NCBI GenBank assembly: GCA_015075165.1
Contig: JABTUY010000001.1
Coordinates: 558,001 to 622,000 of the forward strand
DNA: 64,000 nt
Direction: 5' to 3'
Origin: Ideonella sp.
Lineage (GTDB): Bacteria; Pseudomonadota; Gammaproteobacteria; Burkholderiales; Burkholderiaceae_C
Shown: positions 49,001 through 61,000 of the stretch, in pieces
Layout of the letters: every line of letters starts with the position of its first letter
Position numbering within the stretch: position 1 is the stretch's first letter
Position numbers and translations under genes: made by a program
Notes under the pieces: model-generated
Seen by the model: the letters and a program-made list of their open reading frames with translations, nothing else
The model's database searches: none
Told to the model about the DNA's origin: nothing

Positions 49001-52000
49001 GGCGCAAGCTCAGGGGCAGTCAGCGTGCCCGCCCCGACCGACGACGTCTACGTCGACGCCGGCAGCGTCAGCGCACGCATCGCCACCGCCACCGGTGGCA
49101 ACTTCGAGAGCCTGGCGGTCAACACCACGCCGGTGACGACCACGGTTTCCGACACGGTCGACGCGACCACGGTCAGCCTCACCGCGACGCCGAGCGTCGC
49201 CGAAGGCGGCACGATCACCTACACCGCGAGCCTGACCGCGCCGGCGCAATCGACGGTGACGGTCACGCTGGCCAACGGCGCGACGATCACGATCGCCGCC
49301 GGCGCCAGCTCAGGCAGCGTCAACGTGCCGGCTCCGGCCGACGACGCGATCGCCGACGCCAGCAGCGTGCAGACCCACATCACGTCGGCCGCGGGCGGCA
49401 ACTTCGAGAACCTGCTCGTCGACGCGACGCCGGCGATCACCAGTGTCACCGACACGATCGACACCACCACCGTCAGCCTCAGCGCGAGCCCGAGCGTCGC
49501 CGAGGGCGGCTCGATCACCTACACCGCAACGCTCACCAGCGCCGCCGCAACGCCGGTGACCGTGACGCTGGCCAACGGCGCCACCATAACCATTGCCCCC
49601 GGCGCCAGCTCCGGCAGCGTCAGCGTGGCCGCGCCCGGCGACGACGTGTACCTCGATGCCGGCAGCGTCAGCACGCAGATCAGCACCGCCACCGGCGGCG
49701 GCTTCGAGAACCTGGCGGTCAACACGGCGGCGGCCGTGACCACCGTCACCGACACGCTGAACACCAGCACGGTCAGCCTCAGCGCGACGCCCAGCGTCGC
49801 CGAGGGCGGCACCATCGTCTACACCGCGGCGCTGACCGCGCCGGCGCAGACCGCCGTCACCGTCACGCTCGACAACGGCGCGACGATCACGATCGCCGCC
49901 GGTGCCAGCAGCGGCAGCGTGAACGTGGCCGCGCCGGCCGACGATGCGATCGTCGACGCCGGCAGCGTCTCGGCGACGATCAGCAGCGCCAGCGGCGGCA
50001 ACTTCGAGAGCCTGGTGGTCGACGCAACGCCGGCGACCACCACCGTCACCGACACTCTCGACGCCACCACGGTCAGCCTCAGCGCGACGCCCGGCGTCGC
50101 CGAAGGCGGCACGATCGTCTACACCGCGAGCCTGACGAACGCCGCCGCCTCGCCGGTGACGGTGCAGCTCAGCAACGGTGCGACGATCACCATCGCTGCC
50201 GGTGCCAGCACCGGCACGGTCAGCGTGCCGGCGCCCGCCGACGACGTGTACGTCGACGCCGGCAGCGTCGCCGCGACGATCAGTTCGGCCACCGGCGGTG
50301 GCTTCGAGAGCCTCACCGTCGACGGCGCGGCCGCGACCACCACCGTCAGCGACACGCTCGACGCCACCACGGTGTCGATCAGCGGCGCCGGTACGGTGAT
50401 CGAGGGCGCGAGCGCGGCCTACACGGTGTCGCTGACGAGCCCGGCGCAGACCGCGGTCACCGTCACCCTCGCCTACAGCGGCACCGCCGCCGACGGCAGC
50501 GACTTCACCGGCGTGGCCACCGTCACGATCCCGGCCGGCTCGAGCAGCGCCGGCTTCAGCCTGGCCACGCTCGACGACGCCCTCGCCGAAGGCAACGAGA
50601 ACTTCACCGTCTCGCTGGTGTCGGCCACCGGTGGCAACTTCGAGAACCTGGCCGTCAGCGGCAGCAACGGCAGCGTGAGCACCACGCTGCTCGACAACGA
50701 CGGCACGCCGTCGATCAGCGTGGCCGACATCGCGGTGATCGAAGGCAACACCGCCGTCTTCACCGTCAGCCTGTCGAACGCGAGCGCGACCGCGACCACG
50801 TTCACGCCCACGCTGACCAGCGGCAGCGCCACCGTCGGCACCGACACCGCGACCGCGCTCGAGTATTTCAACGGCGCCGCGTGGGTGCCGGTCACCGCCG
50901 CCGGCGTCACGATTCCCGCCGGCGCCACCTCGGTGCAGGTGCGCGTGGCGACGACCGACGATGCACTCGCCGACAGCGGCGAGACCTTCACGCTGACCGC
51001 GTCGGTCACCGCCGGCACCACCGCCAACGCGGCCGCCACCGGCACCGCGACGATCACCGACGAGGCCGCGCCCGATGCCGTGCTGGTCAGCCTGGCCGGC
51101 CCGGCCACGGTGGTCGAGGGCACCACCACCGGCGCCTACACCGTCACGCTGCCGCAGGCGGCCGTGACCGCGGTGACGGTGCAGCTCAACTACAGCGGTA
51201 CCGCGGCCAATGGCAGCGACTACACCGGCGTGGCCGCGGTCACGATCCCCGCCGGCGCGACCAGCGCCGGCTTCGTGATCCCGACGCTCGACGACGTGAT
51301 CGCCGATTCCGGCGAGACGATCGTCGTCACGCTCGGCACCATCACGGGCGGCGGCTTCGAAGCGATCGCGGCCAACCCGGCGGCCAGCAGCGTGACCACG
51401 ACGATCGGCGACGAGACGCCGGCCGACGTGGCCACGGTGTCGCTGGCGGCGAGCCCGAGCGTCGCCGAAGGCGGCACGATCACCTACACCGCGTCGTTGA
51501 GCCACCCGGCCAACACGCCGGTGACGGTGACGCTGAGCAACGGCGCGACGATCACGATCGCCGCCGGCGCCAGCACTGGCACGGTGAACGTGCCGGCGCC
51601 GGCCGACGACGTGTACACCGACGCCGGCACGGTGGCGGCGACGATCGCCACCGCAGCCGGCGGCAACTTCGAGTCTCTGGCGGTCGACCCGGCGGCGGCG
51701 ACGACGAGCATCACCGACACGCCCGACACCACCACCGTCAGCCTCGCGGCGAGCGCGAGCGTCGCCGAAGGCGGCAGCATCGTCTACACCGCCAGCCTGA
51801 CGAACCCGGCGCAGACCGCGGTCACCGTCACGCTGAGCAACGGCGCCACGATCACCATCGCCGCCGGCGCCAGCAGCGGCAGCGTGAGCGTGCCCGCGCC
51901 GGGCGACGACGTGTACATCGACGCCGGCAACGTGTCGGCGACGATCAGCGGCGCCAGCGGCGGCAACTTCGAGAACCTGGCGATCGACCCGGCCGCGGCG

Positions 52001-55000
52001 ACGACCGCGATCACCGACACGGCGAACACCACCACCGTCAGCCTCACCGCCAGCCCGAGCGTCGCCGAAGGCGGCAGCATCGTCTACACCGCATCGCTGA
52101 CCAGCCCCGCGCAGACGGCGGTCACCGTGACACTGAGCAACGGCGCGACGATCACCATCGCCGCCGGCGCCAGCAGCGGCACGGTGAACGTGGCCGCGCC
52201 GGGCGACGACGTGTACGTCGACGCCGGCAACGTGTCGGCCACGATCAGCGCCGCCACCGGCGGCAACTTCGAGACGCTGGCGATCGACCCGACGGCGGCC
52301 ACCACCGCGATCACCGACACGGTGAATGCCACCACCGTTTCGCTCGGCGCCACGGCCACCGTGGCCGAAGGCGGCAGCATCGTCTACACGGCGTCGCTGA
52401 CGAGCCCGGCGCAGACCGCGGTCACCGTCAACCTCAGCAACGGCGCGACGATCACCATCGCCGCCGGCGCCAGCTCGGGCACGGTGAGCGTGCCCACCCC
52501 GGCCGACGACGCGTACGCCGACGCCGGCACGGTCTCAGCGACGATCAGCAACGCCAGCGGCGGCAACTTCGAATCGCTGGTGGTCGACCCGACCGCGGCA
52601 ACGACCAGCGTCACCGATACGATCGACACCACCACGGTCAGCCTCAGCGCGACAGCCACCGTCGCCGAAGGCGGCAACATCGTCTACACCGCGAGCCTGA
52701 CCAGCCCCGCGCAGACCGCGGTCACCGTCACACTGGCCAACGGCGCGACGATCACGATCGCCGCCGGTGCCAGCACCGGCACCGTGAGCGTGCCCGTTCA
52801 TGCCGACAACCCGTACCTCGATGCCGGCACGGTGTCGACGACGATCAGCAGCGCCACCGGCGGCGGCTTCGAGAGCCTGGCCGTCAACACGGCCGCGGCC
52901 AACACCACCGTCACCGACACCACCGACGCGACCACGGTCTCGCTGACGGCGACCCCGAGCGTCGCCGAAGGCGGCAGCATCGTCTACACCGCGAGCCTGA
53001 CCGCACAGGCGCAGACGGCAGTGACCGTGAACCTGAGCAACGGCGCGACGATCACGATCGCCGCCGGCCAGAGCAACGGCACGGTCAGCGTGCCCGCGCC
53101 GGCCGACGACGTGTACAGCGACGCCGGCAGCGTGTCGGCCACGATCAGCAGCGCCAGCGGCGGCAACTTCGAGAGCCTGGTGATCGACCCGGCGGCCGCG
53201 ACGACCGGCGTCACCGACACCGTCAACGCCACCAGCATCAGCCTGAGCGCGAGCCCGAGCGTCGCCGAAGGCGGCAGCATCGTCTACACCGCGAGCCTGA
53301 CCAACCCGGCGCAGACCGCGGTCACCGTCACGCTCGCCAACGGCGCGACGATCACCATCGCGGCCGGCGCCAGCAGTGGCAGCGTGAGCGTGCCTGCGCC
53401 TGCCGACGACGTCTACGTCGACACCGGCACGGTGTCGACCACGATCGCGTCGGCCACCGGCGGCAACTTCGAGCAGCTCAGCGTCAGCGGCGGCCCGGCC
53501 ACCACGACGGTGACCGACACGATCAACGCCACCACCGTGAGCCTGACCGGCGCGGCGTCGGTGAGCGAAGGCGGCAGCGCCGCGTACACCGTGTCGCTGA
53601 CCAGCCCGGCGCAGACCGCGGTCACCGTCACCCTCGCCTACAGCGGCACGGCCGCCAACGGCGCCGACTTCACCGGCGTGGCCACGGTCACGATCCCGGC
53701 CGGCGCGAGCAGCGCCAACTTCAGCATCGCGACGATCAACGACAGCCTGGCCGAGGGCGCCGAGAACTTCACCGTCACGCTGGCGTCGGCCAGCGGCGGC
53801 AACTTCGAGGCCCTGGTGCTCGCCGGCGGTGCCGGCGGCGCGGTGACCACGTCGATCATCGACGACGACGTGGCCACGCTGCACCTGGCCGCGACGCCGA
53901 CGCTGACCGAAGCGGGTGGCACGATCGTCTACACCGCCACCATCTCGCAGCCGCCGGTGTCGCCGCTGCTCGTCACGCTGAGCAACGGCGCGACGATCAC
54001 CATCGCCGCCGGCGCCACCAGCGGCAGCGTGAACGTGCCGCTGGCCGCCAACGAAGACGTCTACGTCGACCCGGGCTCGGTCAGCGCCAGCATCACCGCC
54101 ACCAGCGGCGGCGGCATCGGCCTGTCGGTGGACACGACGCCGGCGGTGACGACGATCGGCGACACGATCGACGACACCACCGTCAGCCTCGCGGCGACGC
54201 CCAGCGTCGCCGAGGGCGGCGCCATCGTCTACACCGCGACGCTGACCAACCCGGCGCAGACGGCCGTCACCGTGACGCTGAGCAACGGCGCGACGATCGC
54301 GATCGCCGCCGGCGCCAGCTCGGGCAGCGTGAGCGTGCCGGTGCATGCCGACACGCCGTACACCGATGCGGGCACCATCTCGACGACGATCAGCACCGCC
54401 ACCGGCGGCAACTTCGAGAACCTGCTGGTCGACCCGGCGGCTGCGACCACCACGGTGACCGACACGCCGACCGCGACCACGCTGACGCTCACCGCGACGC
54501 CGAGCGTCGCCGAGGGCGGCGCGATCGTCTACACCGCGAGTCTGACGAGCCCGGCGCAGACGCCGGTCACCGTGATGCTGAGCAACGGCGCGACGATCAC
54601 GATCGCCGCCGGCGCGAGCTCGGGCACCGTGAGCGTCGGCGTCCACGCCGACAACGTGTATGCCGATGCGGCCACCGTGTCGGCCACGATCAGCGCCGCC
54701 AGCGGCGGCAACTTCGAGAACCTCGTCGTCAGCCCGGGCGCGGCGACGACCAGCGTCACCGACACGCTCGACACCACGACCGTCAGCCTCACCGCGAGCC
54801 CGAGCGTCGCCGAGGGTGGCAACATCGTCTACACCGCCAGCCTGACGAACCCGGCGCAGACCGCCGTCACCGTCACGCTCAGCAACGGCGCGACGATCAC
54901 CATCGCCGCCGGCGCCAGCGCGGGCACGGTGAGCGTGCCCGCCCCGGCCGACGACGTGTACAGCGATGCCGGCACCGTGTCGGCGACGATCAGCAGCGCC

Positions 55001-58000
55001 ACCGGCGGCAACTTCGAGGCGCTGAGCGTCAACCCGGCCGCGGCCAACACCACCGTCACCGACACGCCCGACACGACCACGGTCTCGCTCACCGCGACAC
55101 CCAGCGTCGCCGAAGGCGGCAGCATCGTCTACACCGCGACGCTGACCAGCCCCGCGCAGACCGCGGTCACGGTCGATCTCAGCAACGGCGCGACGATCAC
55201 CATCGCCGCCGGTGCCAGTTCGGGCAGCGTGAGCGTGCCCGCGCCCACCGACGATGTGTACCTCGACGCCGGCACCGTGTCGGCCACGATCAGCAACGCC
55301 AGCGGCGGCAACTTCGAGAGCCTGGTGCGCGACCCGGCCGCGGCGACGACCGCGATCACCGACACGCCCGACACCACCACGCTGAGCCTCACCGGCGCCG
55401 CCAGCGTCGTCGAAGGCAGCAGCGGCAGCTACACGCTCTCGCTGACGAGCCCGGCGCAGAGCGCGGTCACGGTCAACCTCGCGTACAGCGGCACCGCCAG
55501 CAACGGCAGCGACTACAGCGGCGTCGCGACGGTCACCATCCCGGCCGGCGCCAGCAGCGCCAGCTTCAACATCGCCACCATCGACGATGCGCTGGCCGAC
55601 AGCGGCGAGACGCTGGTGGTCAGCGTCGCATCGGCCACCGGCGGCAACTTCGAGTCGCTGGTGGTCAGCGGCAGCGCCGGCAGCGTGACGACCACGATCG
55701 TCGACGAACCGGTGCCCGACACCGTGCTGGTGAGCCTGATCGGCCCCACCAGCGTGGCCGAAGGCGCAACCACCAGCGCCTACACGGTGACGCTGGCACA
55801 GGCGGCCGTGACCCCGGTGACGGTGAACCTCACCTACGGCGGCACCGCGACCGATGGCACCGACTACACCGGCGTGGTCAGCGTGACGATTCCGGCCGGC
55901 TCGACCACCGCCACCTTCACGCTGCCCACCACCGCCGACGGCATCGACGAGCCGAACGAGACCGTGGTGGTCTCGCTCGGCAGCATCAGCGGCGGCGGCT
56001 TCGAGGCGATCGCCGCGCACCCCACCAACAACAGCGTCACGACGACGATCGTCGACGGCGACGCCACGCCGTCGCTGTCGATCAACGACGTCACGGTCAA
56101 CGAAGCGGCCGGCACGGCCACGTTCACGGTCACGCTGTCGGCCGCCAGCGGCCAGTCGGTGACGGTGAACTACGCCACCGCCGATGGCAGCGCGACGGCG
56201 GGCAGCGACTTCGGCGGCGCCGCCGGCACGCTCACCTTCGCCCCCGGCGTGACCTCGCAGACCATCACGGTCAGCATCACCAACGACGCGCTGTTCGAAG
56301 GCAACGAAAGCTTCACCGTCACGCTGTCGGGCGCCAGCAACGCCAGCATCGCCGATGCCACCGGCGTCGGCACGATCATCGACAACGAGGCCGTGCCGGC
56401 CATCGCATCGATCTCGAGCCCCACGGTGGCCGAGGGCAGCAACCTGGTCTATGCGGTCGCGCTGAACAACGCGTCGGCGACCACCACCACCTTCCCCTTC
56501 ACGCTCGGCGGCGGCAGCGCCGCCACCACCGACTACACCAGCGCCACGTTCAGCAACGGCGTCACCTTGTCCGGCGGCGTGCTCACCGTGCCGGCCGGCG
56601 TCACCGGCTTCACGGTGACGCTGCCGACCGTGCAGGACACGCTCGACGAACCCAGCGAGACCGTGCCGTTGACGATCGGCGGCGTGACCGGCACCGGCAC
56701 GATCACCGACGACGATGCGACCCCGACGCTCGCCGTCAACGATGTCAGCGTCAACGAGGCCGCCGGCACGGCGACCTTCACCGTCACGCTGTCGGCCGCG
56801 AGCGGCCAGACCGTGACCGTGGACTTCGGCACCGCCAACGGCAGCGCCACCGCCGGCGCCGACTACAGCGCTGCCAGCGGCACGCTGACCTTCGCGCCCG
56901 GCACGACGACGCAGACGATCACGGTGCCGATCACCAACGACGCGCTGTTCGAGGGCAACGAGAGCTTCACCGTCACCCTCGCCTCGCCGACCAACGCCAC
57001 CATCGCCGATGGCACCGGCGTGGGCACCATCGTCGACAACGACGCCGCGCCGACGGTCACCTCGATCTCGAGCCCCACGGTGGCCGAAGGCAGCGACCTG
57101 GTCTACGCGGTGGCGCTGAGCAACCCGTCGTCGACGGCCACCACCTTCCCGTTCACGCTCGGCGGCGGCAACGCCGTTGCCGCTGACTACGGCAGCGCCA
57201 CGTTCAGCAACGGCGTCACGCTCGCCGGCGGCGTGCTCACCGTGCCGGCCGGCGTCACCGGCTTCACGGTGACGCTGCCCACGGTGCAGGATGCACTCGA
57301 CGAGGCCAACGAGACGGTGCCGATCACCGTCGGCGGCGTCACCGGCACCGGCACGATCACCGACGATGACGCGACGCCGAGCCTGGCGATCGACGACGTG
57401 ACCGTCAACGAGGCCGCCGGCACCGCGACCTTCACGGTCACGCTGTCGGCGCCGTCGGGCCAGAGCGTCAGCGTCAACTACGCCACCGGCGACGGCAGCG
57501 CCAACGCGGGCAGCGACTATGTTGCCGCCGGCGGCACGCTCACCTTCGCCCCGGGCGTGGTGTCGCAGACGATCACCGTCAGCATCACCAACGATGCACT
57601 GACCGAACTCAGCGAGACCTTCAACGTCACCCTGTCGGGCGCGGTCAACGCCACCATCGCCGACGCCAGCGGCTTGGGCACGATCGTCGACAACGACGCA
57701 CCGCCGGCGATCGACCTCGACGCCGACAACTCCAGCGGCGCGGCGGGCGCGAACTACACCACCACGTTCGTCGAGCAAGGCGCCGCGGTGGCCATCGCCG
57801 ACGCCGACGTGGCGATCAGCGACGCCGACAGCAGCACGCTGACCGGCGCGACGATCACGCTGACCAACCCGCAGGCCGGCGACGTGCTGGCCGCCGGCAG
57901 CCTGCCCGCCGGCATCACCGCGACCGTGCTCGGCAACGTGGTCACACTCAGCGGCGCGGCCTCGCTGGCCGACTACCAGAGCGCGATCCGCAGCGTCACC

Positions 58001-61000
58001 TTCGCCGCCGGCGGCGGCGACGCGCCGGTGACGACACTGCGCACGGTGACGGTCACCGTGACCGACGGCACCACCACCAGCAACGTGGCGACGACGACGA
58101 TCAACGTCACCGCCGTGAACGACCCGCCGCTGACGCAGGACGTCACCGCCACCGGCAACGAAGACACGCTGATCACCGTGACGCTGAGCGGCAGCGATGC
58201 CGACGGCATCGTCGCCGGCTACGTGATCGGTTCGCTGCCGGGCAACGGCACGCTGTACCGTGACGCCGCCGGCACCGTGCCGGTCAACCCCGGCGACGTC
58301 GTTACCGGGTCGGTGTACTTCCGGCCCGACAGCCAGTGGAACGGCAGCACCAGCTTCCAGTACGCCGCGCGCGACGACGGCGGCCTGACCGACGCCACAC
58401 CGGCCACCGCCACGATCAACGTGGCGGCCGTCAACGACGGCACGCCCGCAGCGGTGAACGACGCGGTGGTCGGCCTCATCGGCCAGCCCATCATCATCAC
58501 GCAGGCGCAGCTGCTGGCCAACGACGCGCTGTTCGATCACGCCCGCATCACCGCCACCGGCGGCATCAGCGGCGGCACGCTGGTCGACAACGGCGACGGC
58601 ACGTACACCTTCACACCGTCGGCGGCCAACGGCAGCTTCACCTACACGCTGACCGACGACGACGGCCAGACCAGCACCGCCACGGTGGCGATCAGCTCGT
58701 TCGCGACGCGCGACGACCTGATCACCGTGCACGAGAGCGCGCTGCCCGGCGGCACCGGCGGCGGCGTGCGCATGGTCACCGGCAACCTGCTCACCAACGA
58801 CCCGGGCGCCACCTCGATCAGCAGCGTCCGCGGCGTCACCGATGGCAGCGCGGGCGACCTCGACAGCCGTGCCGGCTATATCGGCGTGCAGCAGGTGGTC
58901 GGCGGCGTCAATGCCGGCGTGCTGACGGTCGACGTCGCGGGCGCCGGCCTCGGCAACTACACCTACCAGCTCAACGACAACGTGGCGCACAACCTCGGCG
59001 CCACCAACAACAGCCTGACCCAGGCGATCGCCTATCAGACCAACACCGGCACCGGCAACGCCCGGGTGACGATCGTCGACGATCGCCCGCAGGCCTTCGA
59101 TCGCACGGTCGAGGTGACCGAAGACGCGGTACCCGCCTACAACCTGGTGCTGGTGCTCGACGTATCGGGCTCGATGACCCAGCAGGGCTTCGGCGGCGAG
59201 GTGCGCCAGGTCAACCCCGATGGCACGGTCACGGTCACCACGCGACTCGACATGGCCAAGGCCGCGCTGGTCGAACTGGTCGAGCAGTACTTCAACCAGG
59301 CGCAGAACGTTGCGGTGAAGCTGGTCACCTTCTCGTCGGACGCGACCATCCTCAACGGCAACAACGCCTACACCGACAAGAGCGCGCTGATCGCGGCGAT
59401 CAACGGCATCAGCGGCTCGGGCGGCACCGACTACAGCGATGCGCTGGATGCCGCGCGCACGGCGATGACAGGGTTCGTCGACCCGGCCGAAGAGAACGTG
59501 GTCTACTTCGTGTCCGACGGCGCGCCGACCGAAGGCGACACCACCGACCCGGCCGGCTCGACCGGTTATCGCACCTTCGTCAACGCCAACGGCATCGCGT
59601 CGTACGGTGTCGGTGTCGGCAGTGGCATCTCCAACACCGGGCCGCTGGACGGCATCCACAACGTCGATGCCGACGCGAACGGCACGGTCGACCCGGCGAT
59701 CATCGTGCCGGATCTGAACGAGCTGGCCAACACGCTGCTGACCACCGTGCCGGTGGCCAACGGCGGCAACGTGGTCAGCGGCGCCGGCGGGCTGGGCAAC
59801 GCGCTCGGCGCCGACGGCGGCTATGTGCAATCGATCACCGTCGCGCTCGACAACGACGGCAACGCCGGCACGCCGCCGGTTGACGTGACCTTCACCTTCA
59901 ACGGCAGCGGCCAGATCACCTGGAGCGGTGGCTTCCCCGCCGGCTCGCCGCTGGCCGGCGACACGCTGACGCTCGACGCCGGCCGCGGCTTCACGAAGGG
60001 CTCGCTGACGTTCAACTTCGCCACCGGGCAGTACGCCTACTTCACCGGTGGCACCGCGAGCGAAGGCGATTCGTTTGCCGTCAGGTACGTCGCGCGCGAC
60101 ACCGAGGGCGACGTGACGCCGCTGACCACGCTGACGTTCAGCGTGGTCGATGGCCAGCCGGTGGCACGCCCGGACATCGACACGCTGTTCGCCAACCAGA
60201 CGAGCTACGCCGGCAACGTGATCAGCGGGCTCGGAACCGACGGCGGCCTCGCCAGCGGCAGCCTGACCACCGACTTCACCGCGCAGGGCACCGGCGCCGA
60301 CAACGACGTCGACGGCGCGCGCGTCAGCTCGATCGTCTTCCAGGGTCAGAGCTTCGACCTGACGGCGAACTCGTCGGGGTCGGCGCTCGGCGGCAGCTAT
60401 ACCGTCAGCGGTGGCCAGCTGGTCTGGAACCACGCCAGCAACGGCAGCAGCCTGCGCTTCAACGCCGACGGCGCGTACCAATACGTCCCCACGGCCGCCG
60501 AGACGCCGGACACGCCGTCGACCGGGCCGACCACCGTCACGCTGACTGGCGCCAACGCAACCGGCACCAGCTTGACGATCGGCGCGCTCACCTTCACCGG
60601 CATCGCGCGCAACTCGACCGCCGAAACCGCCGGCGTTCGCCGCACCAACAGCGACGGCATCGGCGTCAACCTCGACAGCCCCGGCAACGACGACAACCGG
60701 CGGGTCGGCAACCTGGAGACGCTGGTCATCCGCTTCGACACCGCTGCCAATCCGTACGGCGTCGAGAACGTGACGGTCGACCCCGACAACAGCAACAGCA
60801 ACCTCGGTGGATCGGTCGCGCTGACCTACACGGTGTATCACATCGACGGCCACCGGCTCGGCCAGTTCTACAGCAACTCCGAAGCCGCGGTGACGCTGCC
60901 GCCGGAGTTCAGCAACATCGGGCGCATCGAGATCACCGCCAACAGCGACGCTTACGCCAGCATCGGCTCGATCAGCTACCACACCGTCAACAACAGCGCG

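Noticed and set aside
45441-55740. Regularly spaced repeats as a possible CRISPR or satellite array
   Set aside because: The period is 300 bp, units are fully coding and in frame, and there are no short identical repeats with unique spacers.
47758-57186. A 3,142-codon open frame on the plus strand in another phase within the adhesin
   Set aside because: Its Arg/His-rich periodic sequence is the out-of-phase reading of the 300-bp repeats.
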